Origin: Spirochaetales bacterium
GTDB taxonomy: Bacteria > Spirochaetota > Spirochaetia > SZUA-6 > RPPD01
Reading direction: 5' to 3'
Assembly (NCBI GenBank): GCA_016934415.1
Contig: JAFGSW010000088.1
Coordinates: 32,805-96,804 of the forward strand
Length of the DNA: 64,000 nt
Part shown: piece after piece, positions 8,131 to 16,814 of the stretch
Layout: each line of letters opens with the position of its first letter
How positions within the stretch are numbered: the first letter of the stretch is position 1
The notes under the pieces: generated by a model
What the model was told of the DNA's origin: nothing
The model's database searches: none
What the model saw: only the letters and a program-made list of their open reading frames with translations
Program-made: the position numbers and the translations under genes

Positions 8131-8940
8131 TCACCAGCGGGTGAGAATTTCCGGCTCGCCCTCGGTGACCGCGACCGTGTGCTCGAAATGGGCCGATTTG
8201 CTCCCGTCGGCGGTGACCACCGTCCAGTCGTCGTCCAATACCTTGATTTTCCACGTGCCGGCGTTGATCATGGGCTCGACGGCGACGACCATCCCCGCCC
8301 GCAGTTTCGGATTCGGTCCGGGTGCGGGGTAATTGTATATCTGGGGATCCTCGTGGAGTGAAAAACCGACGCCGTGTCCGCAGTATTCGCGTACGACCTC
8401 GAACCCCATGCTCCGGGCGTGGCCGTACACGGCCGCCGAGATGTCCCTCACCCGGTTGCCGGCGCGGACGACGGCGAGGGCCTTTGCAAGGCACTCCTCG
8501 GTCGTCCGCACAAGCAGTCGATCGGCGGCGCTCACGTTCCCCAAACCCACGGTGACGGCGGCGTCCGCGATCCGTTCCCGGAAGACGACACCCACGTCCA
8601 GCCCGACGATGTCCCCGTTTTCGAGTTTCCGGTTTCCGGGAATGCCGTGGATCACCTCCTCATTGACGGAAATGCACAGCGAGGCCGGATACCCCTGGTA
8701 GCCGAGGAAGGCGGGACGGCCCCCGCGTTTCACGATTTCGTTTTTGAGAATTCGATCCAATTCGCGCGTGGTGACGCCCTCGACCATCGATTTTCTGACG
8801 GCTTCGATCGCTTTGTAGAGGATGTCGCCGGCCTCCCGAATCAAGGCGATGTCCTGGGCGGTTTTCAGTTGAATCATAGTGCGCCCCATGCGCGCCCGGT
8901 TGGTCGGAACCCGGATAGGCGTCGACTTTTTGGGATGCAT
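8131..8940 (-). CDS. map: Methionine aminopeptidase, type I
   Basis: Removes the initiator methionine from nascent proteins in the cytoplasm. The pita-bread fold motifs are present: GLDVGVV and RIADAAVTV (two metal-binding Asp), GHGVGFSLHEDP (metal His), the Glu in VAVEPMI and the C-terminal Glu in AHFEHTVAV. The core starts at MIQLKTAQDI (8877). I keep the ATG at 8940, eight bases from the preceding stop with AGG upstream, giving a 21-residue basic extension; 8877 is a good alternative. It is the last gene of surA-like-nusB-TPR-map. Confidence 0.95.
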   Translation of the reverse strand: MHPKKSTPIRVPTNRARMGRTMIQLKTAQDIALIREAGDILYKAIEAVRKSMVEGVTTRELDRILKNEIVKRGGRPAFLGYQGYPASLCISVNEEVIHGIPGNRKLENGDIVGLDVGVVFRERIADAAVTVGLGNVSAADRLLVRTTEECLAKALAVVRAGNRVRDISAAVYGHARSMGFEVVREYCGHGVGFSLHEDPQIYNYPAPGPNPKLRAGMVVAVEPMINAGTWKIKVLDDDWTVVTADGSKSAHFEHTVAVTEGEPEILTRW

Positions 8941-8947
8941 GACGACC

Positions 8948-10609
8948 TCATCGGCCCGCGCCTTCCTCGAGCGCGCGCTTGACGCGGTAGGCTCGTTCGT
9001 TGCTCGGGTCGAGGGAGAGGGCGGCTCGCACCTCGCGTTCCGCGGCGGCCGGGCTGCCCATTTTCAAGAGAACGGCGGCCAGCTGCGCGCGGACGAGCGC
9101 TTCCCCTCGCCGTTGCTGCGCGCTTTTCCGGGCCTTGAGATCGACGAGGGCTTGTGCCAGGTCGGCCCGCGCCTCGCCCAGCTTTCCCATAGAAAGAAGC
9201 ACGGCGGCTCGGTTGTACCGGTGCTCCCATCGTTCCTCGAGGGAGACGGCTTTACCGAACCGGAGCACGGCGCCGTTCAGGTCGCCACCGACCGCCACCA
9301 GCACGCCGCGCGCGGTTGCGAGCCAGCCCTCTTCGGCGGGGCCGTTTACCTCGCCGAAATGGGTGAGAACGGCGCGCGCGCCGGCCAGATCCTGGTCCGT
9401 GATGAGACCGGCCGTCAGCGCCGCGGCCGCGCGTTCGTTTTTAGGATCTTCGAAATAGAGATCTTTAAGCCGCAGCAGCCTGCGATCGAAAGAAGACGCG
9501 TCCTCCTCGAAACGGAGTTTTAGAAACCGGGCCTCGAATTGGTCCGGGTGAGCAGCGAGGTAGCCGTTCAGAATCCGGATGGCATCGGTTTTCTCGCCGC
9601 GCGAATAAAGGAGTCTTACGAGCTCGATGACAGCGAAGCTATCACCGGGAAAGCGGGTATCGGCTTCCCGGAGGAGGGCGAGCGCTTTTTCATCGAGACC
9701 CTGCCGGCGGGCAGTACAGGCGAGATTGAGGAAAGGGACGACCGAATACGCGCGATTCGTCTCCAGAGCCTGTTCATAGAACACGGCGGCCCGTTCCGGC
9801 TGCCGGCCTTCAAGCAGGCAGTCGCCCAGTATAAGGTACAAGTCGGGCCGTTTTTCCGATCGGCCGGACGCGCGGGTCAACCGGTCCACCGCCTCGGCGG
9901 TGTCGGACGCCTCATAGGCGAACAGGCCGGCCGGTTCGTCGAACTCAAGGGCGAGGAGGAAGCGGCGGGCCGCGGCCGAAGCTTCCTCAGCCTTACCTTC
10001 GCCCATGTAAAGGAGAGCGGCATCGAGGTAGAAACGGTCATCGCCGAGCTCCCGGCCGGCGGTGAGGAAGCGCTCCGGGTCTCTTTCCGCGTCAAGGGAG
10101 GCGTAGCGGGCGTAATCGGGGAGGGCGGCGAGGGCGGAATCGGCGGGGGGCACCCCGTTCCCGAGGAGGATCTCGGCCACAAGCGCCTGAACCTCGGGCA
10201 GCGACTCAAAACCGCGCGCGAGGGAGAGAGCCTTGCCGGGGTCGCCGTCGCGCAGGCAGGCGTAGAGAGCGATCCGGCACAGGTCGGCTCGCCCGGGAAA
10301 ACGGGCGAACGCCCCAAGCGAGTATTTTTCCAATTCTCCGTATTCTTGTTCCCGCACGGCGAGCGAATAACTCCGTTTCAGGACGCGCACGAAGTCCTCC
10401 GGCGAGGCCGCGGCCCGGTAGGCGCGCTCAAGGGCCGCCTTCGTCTCCGCCGGATACGAACGGGAAGCCAGCTCGTCGGTTTGGGACAACAACTCACGGA
10501 GGGGGGTCGGGTCGTTCGGAGAAAACAATCGCCAGGCGATGAAAGCCGCCGCGGCTGCGGCCAGAATGGAGACCATAGAGATGGGAAGAATGAGTTTTTT
10601 CCTATCCAT
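8948..10609 (-). CDS. Membrane-anchored tetratricopeptide-repeat protein
   Basis: A 553-residue protein with an N-terminal transmembrane segment (about residues 5-25, ISMVSILAAAAAAFIAW) and then alpha-helical TPR-type repeats through to the C-terminus, the clearest near the end (PAAAEREVRAALSLDPSNERAY). It is probably periplasmic and tethered to the inner membrane, as a scaffold for protein interactions. The ATG at 10609 overlaps the end of nusB by eight bases and gives the membrane anchor directly. Partner unknown. Confidence 0.8.
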   Translation of the reverse strand: MDRKKLILPISMVSILAAAAAAFIAWRLFSPNDPTPLRELLSQTDELASRSYPAETKAALERAYRAAASPEDFVRVLKRSYSLAVREQEYGELEKYSLGAFARFPGRADLCRIALYACLRDGDPGKALSLARGFESLPEVQALVAEILLGNGVPPADSALAALPDYARYASLDAERDPERFLTAGRELGDDRFYLDAALLYMGEGKAEEASAAARRFLLALEFDEPAGLFAYEASDTAEAVDRLTRASGRSEKRPDLYLILGDCLLEGRQPERAAVFYEQALETNRAYSVVPFLNLACTARRQGLDEKALALLREADTRFPGDSFAVIELVRLLYSRGEKTDAIRILNGYLAAHPDQFEARFLKLRFEEDASSFDRRLLRLKDLYFEDPKNERAAAALTAGLITDQDLAGARAVLTHFGEVNGPAEEGWLATARGVLVAVGGDLNGAVLRFGKAVSLEERWEHRYNRAAVLLSMGKLGEARADLAQALVDLKARKSAQQRRGEALVRAQLAAVLLKMGSPAAAEREVRAALSLDPSNERAYRVKRALEEGAGR

Positions 10610-11036
10610 GGGCCGTGTCCGGAGCCTTTTTCTTGGCGATGGCGTCCAGGACCCCGTTGATGAATTTATAGGAATCCTCCGACCCGAACTCCTTGGCGAT
10701 CTGAATGGCCTCGTCAATGGTGACCGAGGCGGGAATGTCATGCTGGTAGAGAAGGCAATAGACGCTCATCCGAAGAATGGCGCAATCCACCCGGGCGAGA
10801 CGGCTGAAATCCCAGTTTTCAAGTTGGTTTGCAATGCTCCGGTCTATTTTGTCCAGGCGTTCGAGGGTGCCGGCGATGAGGAGTCCGGCGAACGCGGTCG
10901 CTCCCTCGCTTGGATTTTCGTGGCGTTCGGCGTTATACCAGGAGAAATCCAGGAGCTCGGAGAGAGGCGCTTGGGAAAGGTCGTATCTGAAGAGCGATTG
11001 AAATGCAAGAATTCTTCCCTGTCTTCTCGCTCCCAT
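10602..11036 (-). CDS. nusB: Transcription antitermination/ribosome biogenesis factor NusB
   Basis: A 144-residue all-helical protein with NusB signatures: RRQGRILAFQSLFRYD at the N-terminus and the C-terminal ASVTIDEAIQIAKEFGSEDSYKFINGVLD. NusB pairs with S10 (NusE) on boxA RNA to prevent premature termination of rRNA operons. It starts four bases after the stop of the PPIase gene and overlaps the TPR gene, so the genes form an operon. Confidence 0.95.
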   Translation of the reverse strand: MGARRQGRILAFQSLFRYDLSQAPLSELLDFSWYNAERHENPSEGATAFAGLLIAGTLERLDKIDRSIANQLENWDFSRLARVDCAILRMSVYCLLYQHDIPASVTIDEAIQIAKEFGSEDSYKFINGVLDAIAKKKAPDTAHG

Positions 11037-11040
11037 CGGG

Positions 11041-12102
11041 TTACCAGTTCAGATACTCGGGAAACTTCTTGATGTCCGCCGTTTTTTCCAGGTCGGCCAC
11101 GATCTCATCGAGGGCCTTCTTCAAAGCCTCCTGCTCCTTCACCTTGCCCAGGATGGCTTTGATGTAATTGCGAACGGTCATGCTGTTCTGAGGAGGGATG
11201 AGATCGTCGATATCCAGAAGCTTGGGCGGAAATTTTTCAAGGACCATGACAATGTGATAGCCGATCTTGGAGGAGATGACGCCGCTCACCTCGCCCTGCT
11301 TGAGCGTGAACACCGAGTTGAAAAAATCATCCCCGAAGACTTTCGCGCTCTGCTCGTCGTCGCGGCGCAAAGAACCGTTGATGAGATTGCCGATTTTAGT
11401 GCTGCCGGAGTCGTCGTAGACCTGCCAATAGTTGTCGAAGCTCGCGCCGGCTTTGATCTCGCGGTTGATGGCCTCGGCCTTCTTTTTTGCCTTCGCTTTT
11501 TCCGCGGGCGTGGAAAGCAGATTGGGATTGATGTAAATCTGCTTGAAGCGGACGATTGCCGGAGATACGAACAGGCGGCTCTGGTTCTTGTAAAAGTAAT
11601 CCATGATCTCTTTGTCCGACGGATCGGGAACGTTCGTCAGCAGATTGCCTTTATGATTTTTTATATATTTTTGTTCCATGAGCATTTTTTTAATTTCGGC
11701 CAGAAATGTATCCCATTGATACCCCGTTTGGGAGATCATGGTTCTAAACTCGTCGTCGGTCATGGGCCGGCCGAGTCTTTCCTCATACAGCTTCTTGGTC
11801 TGGTTCTTATACTGCTCGACCTCCGTATCGGTAACGTGGATCTTCTCCTTGTTCGCGGCTTGGATGATCAATTTTTCACTGATGAGGTTGTCGAGCAATT
11901 TCAATTTTTCTTCGGTCGTCAGCTGTCGGCCAATCGATTTTTCCATGGCCGCAACGGTGATCTTGAGCTGGCTTTGGGAGATCGCTTCGGTTTCGTACAA
12001 CTTGACGATGGCCACCGGCTTGTCGATCGGATCGGCTCCGGCCCGGTTCGGCGCGGCGAACAGGGCGAGAACGACGCATATAATGATCGGATGTCTTCTC
12101 AT
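11041..12102 (-). CDS. Periplasmic SurA-like peptidyl-prolyl isomerase
   Basis: A 353-residue exported protein. A signal peptide (about residues 1-23) is followed by a SurA_N-like helical chaperone region with the EEKLKLLDNLISEKLIIQAA pattern, then a parvulin domain with FKQIYI near residue 187 and GEVSGVISSKIGYHIVMV near 277-294. Such proteins help outer-membrane proteins fold. A downstream helical tail completes the chaperone half. It is the first gene of an operon with nusB, a TPR protein and map. The ribosome binding site AAAGGA is about 12 bases from the ATG. Confidence 0.85.
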   Translation of the reverse strand: MRRHPIIICVVLALFAAPNRAGADPIDKPVAIVKLYETEAISQSQLKITVAAMEKSIGRQLTTEEKLKLLDNLISEKLIIQAANKEKIHVTDTEVEQYKNQTKKLYEERLGRPMTDDEFRTMISQTGYQWDTFLAEIKKMLMEQKYIKNHKGNLLTNVPDPSDKEIMDYFYKNQSRLFVSPAIVRFKQIYINPNLLSTPAEKAKAKKKAEAINREIKAGASFDNYWQVYDDSGSTKIGNLINGSLRRDDEQSAKVFGDDFFNSVFTLKQGEVSGVISSKIGYHIVMVLEKFPPKLLDIDDLIPPQNSMTVRNYIKAILGKVKEQEALKKALDEIVADLEKTADIKKFPEYLNW

Positions 12103-12149
12103 ATTCGGTCACGGTCCTTTCTCAAAAAGCGACGCCTGATTTTTTAGAA

Positions 12150-12178
12150 GGTATCGCTCATTTCAATAACAATGTCAA
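12150..12178 (-). promoter_or_regulatory. Promoter of surA-like/nusB operon
   Basis: TTGACA (12173-12178) and GATACC (12150-12155) on the minus strand, 17-base spacer. The -35 box is perfect and the -10 box weak. The expected leader is about 40 bases. Confidence 0.55.
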
Positions 12179-12188
12179 TATAGGCACG

Positions 12189-12992
12189 TTACGGTTTAAT
12201 TTCAGCCAGGCCGATTTTAAGGGAGAGTTTTTTTGTGCCGGGAAGTTTCTTGTCGTAATGCAACCCTTTGCGCAGATATTCCCGCGCTTGGGAACGGTTC
12301 CCGAGGCGGGAGTGAATTTCCGCTATCTTTTTGCAGAAAACGGCCTTGTCTCGGTCCGGGAAATTGAGAGTGAGAAGGCTTTCGAGGAGTTCGAGAAAAA
12401 CCTTCGAGGAGGTGATATGCTGAAGCTTATTGGTAATCAAGGAACGCAGCCGGTCGATGATTTCCTCGCTGAAATGGTGAAAATAAGGTTTTTCGAGCTC
12501 ATAGGAAAATAATTTTTTGAAGAGAAGGAACGCCTTGACGTACTGCTTTTGGCGGTCGAATTCCTCGGCCAGGAGAAACGCGCAATCCATAAAATCGCCG
12601 TAATCGAGGTAACGCTCCAACCGATATCCCCTGCGATCCATCAGAGTCTCATACAGCGCCAGCGCTTCCTGGGCATTGCCGTTCAGTATATCGTAGAAGA
12701 TGAGTTTTGATTGCAGTGCCAGGTCGGCCGGTTTGCTGCGGAGGTAATCGCGATAATTGAAATCAACTTTGCTCGTCCGAGTTTTAAGCTCGTGGTCGTA
12801 ATTTCGCCTTTTTTGCGAGTTGCTTAAAACGCGATATGCGATCAGAAGCAGGCGCATGTCTTCCTCGGCGTCCTGCTTGGTTTTATTGCTGACGTCAGGA
12901 TGAAGCATCTTCGCTTTTTTACGAAAATTATACCTGATTTTCTTGAATGAGGCTGTTTTTTCTACGCCAAGGACCTCATAATAGTTGGGCAA
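12189..12992 (-). CDS. J-domain protein with helical C-terminal region
   Basis: A 267-residue protein whose first 67 residues are a J domain: YYEVLGV at the start, the HPD tripeptide at 31-33 and AYRVLSNSQKRRNYD near 52-66. J domains stimulate Hsp70 (DnaK) ATPase. The DnaJ Gly/Phe and zinc-finger regions are missing; instead a helical TPR-like region occupies residues 90-265, presumably for a specific client. The start is TTG at 12992, with GGGAG six bases upstream. The gene is more A+T-rich than its neighbours. Confidence 0.82.
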   Translation of the reverse strand: MPNYYEVLGVEKTASFKKIRYNFRKKAKMLHPDVSNKTKQDAEEDMRLLLIAYRVLSNSQKRRNYDHELKTRTSKVDFNYRDYLRSKPADLALQSKLIFYDILNGNAQEALALYETLMDRRGYRLERYLDYGDFMDCAFLLAEEFDRQKQYVKAFLLFKKLFSYELEKPYFHHFSEEIIDRLRSLITNKLQHITSSKVFLELLESLLTLNFPDRDKAVFCKKIAEIHSRLGNRSQAREYLRKGLHYDKKLPGTKKLSLKIGLAEIKP

Positions 12993-13053
12993 TGGATTCT
13001 CCCTTCATTACCTTGACTTATGTGTCAAAAATACCCAATAGCTCCTCATGCTG

Positions 13054-13072
13054 TTTATAGTGAGGCTATAAA
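13054..13072. repeat. Small inverted repeat upstream of the J-domain gene
   Basis: Perfect seven-base arms TTTATAG and CTATAAA around TGAGG, about 60 bases before the J-domain gene start, in an A+T-rich gap. It could be an operator; nothing more can be said. Confidence 0.3.
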
Positions 13073-13205
13073 TTACTATATTTTTCATAAAAACTCAATT
13101 GGAAAACAACAGAAAGGCTAAAATAGTTTCATTGTTTCAAAAATTATATGGAGTAGTTTTTGACGATTTTAACACATAAATTGGAAAAAGATGAAAGAAA
13201 AAAAA

Positions 13206-13619
13206 TTATTTATCGATATGAAGGAGTTGTCCTATTTCCTGGGCATGACTAATACTGACGATTATTTCGGAATTCTTTACCACCATGCCCTCTTTTTCCA
13301 TGGCGGACATCAATCGCAGTAGGGCGCGCGGTGCTCCGATCGATCTTTTCACGACAAAAGCGAATCCTTTTTTCCCCTGGACCGTGCCTTGGGAAGCCAA
13401 AAAATGCCCTATTTTTTCATGGATTTTTCCGAGGAAGGTCGATTGCTCCGTACCGATGGCTATATACTGATATATAATCAGTTTTTTATTTTGCTCGTTC
13501 ATTCCGTCAATCAGGCCGACCTCGTGTCCCTGTTTTTCTATTCCGGCCGCCACGGCTTTCGCCAGTTGAATGATCCGGCTGTTCGGGCGGGGAGCAAAAA
13601 ATACGACGGCCGTTCTCAT
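13206..13619 (-). CDS. Small flavodoxin-fold protein
   Basis: A 137-residue protein with the start RTAVVFFAPRPNSRIIQLAKA, the beta-loop-helix layout of flavodoxin-like domains, and a second strand ending in YIAIGTE. The typical phosphate-binding T/S-rich loop of true flavodoxins is altered (FFAPRPNSR), so FMN binding is not assured. The ATG at 13619 is preceded by GGAGG at five bases; a longer reading to 13685 has no support. A related protein lies at 48772. Function unknown. Confidence 0.6.
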   Translation of the reverse strand: MRTAVVFFAPRPNSRIIQLAKAVAAGIEKQGHEVGLIDGMNEQNKKLIIYQYIAIGTEQSTFLGKIHEKIGHFLASQGTVQGKKGFAFVVKRSIGAPRALLRLMSAMEKEGMVVKNSEIIVSISHAQEIGQLLHIDK

Positions 13620-13732
13620 CATCGCCTCCAATTTCCGTTGAAGATGTTTTTTATATATGCTCCACCGCACCGAAGGACGATGCATATCCGACTGATGAAC
13701 AGGCGCCGGCCCTGGGGCCGAGTGAGGTCGAT

Positions 13733-13818
13733 TGCCGGGGACCGGACTTGAACCGGTACAGGCCGCAAGGCCCGGGGGATTTTAAGTCCCCTGTGTCTAC
13801 CAATTCCACCACTCCGGC
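13733..13818 (-). tRNA. tRNA-Leu (anticodon UAA)
   Basis: An 86-base tRNA with a long variable arm. The anticodon stem GGGGA/TCCCC encloses the loop CTTAAAA, anticodon TAA. The T arm is ACCGG-TTCAAGT-CCGGT. The acceptor stem GCCGGAG pairs with CCCCGGC except for an A6-C67 mismatch. The 3' CCA is not encoded. It reads genes of UUA codons. Confidence 0.95.
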
Positions 13819-13959
13819 GCTATCTCAGCAGCCTCTGAGGGCCTTTATCTTCTTCCCGGTCTCCATCAACGCATGTCGAACCGTTTTCCGGACTACAAGG
13901 AATCGAGGTTTTCTTCATGGCTGAGCATGACCATGGAAAGGACTGCTAAATTCTCAAAT

Positions 13960-13988
13960 ATATTATGTGAGAACGTTTTATTCGTCAA
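13960..13988 (-). promoter_or_regulatory. Sigma-70 promoter for tRNA-Leu
   Basis: TTGACG (13983-13988) and TAATAT (13960-13965) on the minus strand with a 17-base spacer. The start would be near 13953, about 135 bases before the tRNA; the transcript may continue into the flavodoxin-like gene. Confidence 0.7.
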
Positions 13989-13994
13989 GGTCGA

Positions 13995-15164
13995 TTAATT
14001 CATGAGCGGCAGGGCGATGGAAAAGCGTGTCCCTTCTTTCTCCCTGGTCTGGAAGGATAATGTGCCCTCGTGCGCTTCTACAATGCTTTTAACAATACAC
14101 ATTCCCAAGCCGGTGCCGCCGCTCGCCGAGAACGAGAAGAAGGGCTCGAACAGGTGTTCCTGTACCTCCCGGCTCATGCCTATTCCCGTGTCGGAGATTT
14201 CAAAGTAAACCGTTTTTCCGGCCGCCCGCACGGAAATGGTGAGCGTCCCCCCGTCCGGCATCGCCTTGCGGGCGTTGTCGGCGAGGTTATACAGGGCGCG
14301 CAGCATGCGTTCCTTGTCGAGAAGGAGGGGACCCGGAAATTCAACGTTCGTCCGGATGTTGATATTGCGGGGCGTACATCTGTCGCGGATCGAATCGCAG
14401 AGTTGGTCGATGAGTTCCTGCAGCCCGACGATTGAAATATTGAGGCGGATCTCGCCTCGTGAAAAATCGAGGAGTTCGTTCGCCAGGTTGTTGATGCGAT
14501 CGGCCTCCGCCATGATCTTGGTCGCGCAATTTTTCGATTTCTCCGCGTTCTGGGGGGAGAGCACCACGAGCTCTGCGTAGCCGCGGATGACGGACAGGGG
14601 GTTGCGGATGTCGTGGAGGATGAGCGAGGAAAATTTTCCGAGCGCCGACAGGCGCTCCGCCTTGAGGAGTTCAGCCTGCGTTTCCTTGAGTTCCAGGTTG
14701 GCCTTTTCCAGGTTGCGGTTCTTCTCGCGAAGGCCTTCCACGAAACTCTCGTTGCTCTGGCGCACCATGGCGGAAACGGATTTCATGATGGACAGGGCGA
14801 TGGCGCTGTCCTCCTTGACGATTTTCTGAAAATCCGCACGATCGATATAGAGTAGATCAGTTTTTTCGCGCGCGATCACGGTGGCCGAGCGCGGCAGCTC
14901 GTCGATGAGAGCCATTTCGCCGAACAAATGGCCGCGGGTGTGAAGGGCGAGCATGTCGGGTTCGGCCGAATGATAATCTTTCCAGACTTCAACGGTCCCG
15001 TCCAGCACGATAAAAAAATTTTTGGCGACGTCCCCTTCATGGAAGATGACTTCACCGGCGTTCGCTGTCTGTCGGTGACAGACAGCCTCGATCTTGCCGA
15101 TTGTCTCCTCGTTCAAGTCGTTGAAAAAGTAAACGTCCTTTATAAAGTCGTAATGTTTTTTCAT
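13995..15164 (-). CDS. Soluble histidine kinase with cyclic-nucleotide-binding domain
   Basis: A 389-residue sensor kinase without membrane segments. Residues ~10-125 form a cyclic-nucleotide-binding domain whose phosphate cassette FGEMALIDELPRSATV (81-96) keeps the Glu and Arg needed to hold cAMP or cGMP. A coiled coil (145-172) leads into the dimerisation domain with phospho-acceptor His184 (LHDIRNPL), then the ATPase domain with N-box NLADNARKAM, DTGIGM and GGTGLGM. Known logic: nucleotide binding changes autophosphorylation. No response regulator is adjacent. It follows the 255-residue gene by 10 bases, so both are likely one operon. Confidence 0.9.
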   Translation of the reverse strand: MKKHYDFIKDVYFFNDLNEETIGKIEAVCHRQTANAGEVIFHEGDVAKNFFIVLDGTVEVWKDYHSAEPDMLALHTRGHLFGEMALIDELPRSATVIAREKTDLLYIDRADFQKIVKEDSAIALSIMKSVSAMVRQSNESFVEGLREKNRNLEKANLELKETQAELLKAERLSALGKFSSLILHDIRNPLSVIRGYAELVVLSPQNAEKSKNCATKIMAEADRINNLANELLDFSRGEIRLNISIVGLQELIDQLCDSIRDRCTPRNINIRTNVEFPGPLLLDKERMLRALYNLADNARKAMPDGGTLTISVRAAGKTVYFEISDTGIGMSREVQEHLFEPFFSFSASGGTGLGMCIVKSIVEAHEGTLSFQTREKEGTRFSIALPLMN

Positions 15165-15174
15165 GCGCGCCCGC

Positions 15175-15942
15175 TCACTGTTCCTGCACCACTATTTCCG
15201 GCAGGTTGAAGTAGGAGAGAACCTCTCCCGCGAATTCGTCGAGGACGGAAAGCGCTTCATGGACCGTCCTGCCTTCCAGGAAGTGCAATCCTTCCAGTTC
15301 ATCGAAACGGAGGATCTCATCGGGATTGCGGCAGGCCACGCCGCTTTTTTCGATATCTTTGAGAATTTCGCCCGTAAAATGGAGACACCGTCTGAAGAGC
15401 TTGTCGGTTTCAATAATGAGCACGCGGCGCTTCCGAAGGCGTCGATTCTTGATGTCGGTGAGTGCGGTATCCGTGTATTTTCCCTCGTTGATGACCTTGA
15501 TTTCGTCTTCAAAATCGTGGATTCGCTTCATGAGGTCCTGGTACAGGTGGTAGAAGCCGTCACGCTCCAGCGCGAATTTAAAATCAAGTTTCATTTTTTT
15601 TTCGGTCATGACCGTCAGAAACTCATGGCCGAAAAAACTCAGGATGGAGAGGATTCCGTTCACTTCCCGGTCGTGGACGGCCGTCTCCTCGTCGAGATTG
15701 AGGTGCTGACTCAAGAACGGGAAGCCGTCAAATTCGCTCGAATCGATGTCATCGCTTTCATCGTCGAGAATGGAATAGACGTGTTCGAATTTTTCGCGGT
15801 AATCCTTGAGTTTCGCCAATTCTTTCCTTACTCGCTGTTTCTGGTAGGAATCCTTGGTCGTTTTCAGGACAATCTCGTATTTCTTGATGGCATTGTTGAT
15901 ATGCTTCAATTCATCGAGAGGATTGTTGGTCGTCTCATCCAT
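15175..15942 (-). CDS. Conserved-looking hypothetical, helical and charged
   Basis: A 255-residue soluble protein, predicted mostly helical, with an N-terminal coiled coil (about 5-60, including KKYEIVLKTTKDSYQKQRVR) and an acidic stretch DDESDDIDSSEFD near residue 60. No signal peptide or catalytic motif is seen. It is ten bases upstream of the cyclic-nucleotide kinase gene, so a role in the same signalling unit is possible. Its ATG has no Shine-Dalgarno site but a TATAAT box ends seven bases upstream, suggesting a leaderless mRNA. Confidence 0.6.
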   Translation of the reverse strand: MDETTNNPLDELKHINNAIKKYEIVLKTTKDSYQKQRVRKELAKLKDYREKFEHVYSILDDESDDIDSSEFDGFPFLSQHLNLDEETAVHDREVNGILSILSFFGHEFLTVMTEKKMKLDFKFALERDGFYHLYQDLMKRIHDFEDEIKVINEGKYTDTALTDIKNRRLRKRRVLIIETDKLFRRCLHFTGEILKDIEKSGVACRNPDEILRFDELEGLHFLEGRTVHEALSVLDEFAGEVLSYFNLPEIVVQEQ

Positions 15943-15949
15943 ATGCCCA

Positions 15950-15955
15950 ATTATA
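15950..15955 (-). promoter_or_regulatory. TATAAT -10 box abutting the ATG at 15942
   Basis: A perfect TATAAT on the minus strand, seven bases from the ATG. The expected -35 position is a T-run (complement of 15971-15978) that also forms the U-tract of the flaA terminator, so the terminator and promoter overlap. The -35 is poor. Confidence 0.45.
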
Positions 15956-15970
15956 CTCTGGTTCCGCGTT

Positions 15971-16011
15971 AAAAAAAAGGGGTGAGGGATCCGTCGGTCG
16001 ATCCCTCACCC
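15971..16011 (-). terminator. Rho-independent terminator of the flaA operon
   Basis: On the minus strand GGGTGAGGGATC (complement of 16000-16011) pairs perfectly with its mate (15980-15991) around an eight-base loop, followed by a run of eight T. It lies 49 bases after the second flaA gene. Confidence 0.92.
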
Positions 16012-16059
16012 GCTCTCGTCCATCCGCCGGTGACGGAGACGATGCCTCCCGACGCGCGT

Positions 16060-16803
16060 TCACCACCCGTCGTTCATATCGTCGACGTCGCGGTTTTGCA
16101 CAGAGAAAAGATCGGTTTCGGCGCTCACGTCGTCTAAATAAATATAATAGGTGCCGTAGGCTTCGTCGAGATCGCACACTACCTTAAAGCCGATGAATTT
16201 GAGTCCCTCTTTGGAGGTAAAATGAAAGTCGGATTGGGTGATACGGGGGGGCACGGCCACACTGATCTTTTTCCAGCCGGAAAAATTCAGTTTACCCATG
16301 GAGAGCTCGCCCCGGTTCCCGTAGAAATCGGATATGATGATGCGAAGCTCGTGGTTGAAATTGCGGCCCACCACCCAGACGGAGAGGATCTTGGTCGTTC
16401 CGGCTATGGGGATGGGTTTGACGGCCTGAATGGTGAATTCATTGTTCCCCCGCCGGTAGAAGTTGATCTTTGCGCCGAGGACGTTTTGACCGATCCATGT
16501 GTCATCCTTGCGAATCGCCCGCTCGTCCTTGATGCGTTGGGAGTCCCTGGCTTCCTTGTCCTTGGGATTGCCGGGCATCGTCTTGATGGTGATGTATCCC
16601 ACGTCCTGCCACATCGAGGCTTCCCAGAAACCGGCGTCTTCGAAGTCGCTGATGGTGACCTGTTTCAATTCGAGGGGCTTGTCCCCGATATTGTTGGCGT
16701 CGGGTTCCCCGACCGGGGCGGTCATGCTGTTCCCGTTCGACTGCGCGAAGCCCGCGGCGGCGATCAATGCGAAAATGAAAATGAATATCGTCGGCAATTT
16801 CAT
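16060..16803 (-). CDS. flaA: Periplasmic flagellar filament outer-layer protein FlaA (second copy)
   Basis: A 247-residue exported protein with a signal peptide (MKLPTIFIFIFALIAAAGFA) and the spirochaete FlaA domain. Recognisable features are VGYITIKTMPGNPKDKEARDS, the WVVGRNFNHELRIIISD and LNFSGWKKISVAVP segments. FlaA coats or contacts the FlaB core of the endoflagellum in the periplasm and affects helicity and stiffness of the filament. AAGGAG precedes the ATG at good spacing. It follows the other FlaA gene by 11 bases. This gene pair is the strongest single sign that the organism is a spirochaete. Confidence 0.9.
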   Translation of the reverse strand: MKLPTIFIFIFALIAAAGFAQSNGNSMTAPVGEPDANNIGDKPLELKQVTISDFEDAGFWEASMWQDVGYITIKTMPGNPKDKEARDSQRIKDERAIRKDDTWIGQNVLGAKINFYRRGNNEFTIQAVKPIPIAGTTKILSVWVVGRNFNHELRIIISDFYGNRGELSMGKLNFSGWKKISVAVPPRITQSDFHFTSKEGLKFIGFKVVCDLDEAYGTYYIYLDDVSAETDLFSVQNRDVDDMNDGW

Positions 16804-16814
16804 GTGATACTCCT

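Noticed and set aside
13012-13027. TTGAC/GTCAA palindrome before the J-domain gene
   Set aside because: Five-base arms are at chance level and the site shows no promoter spacing.
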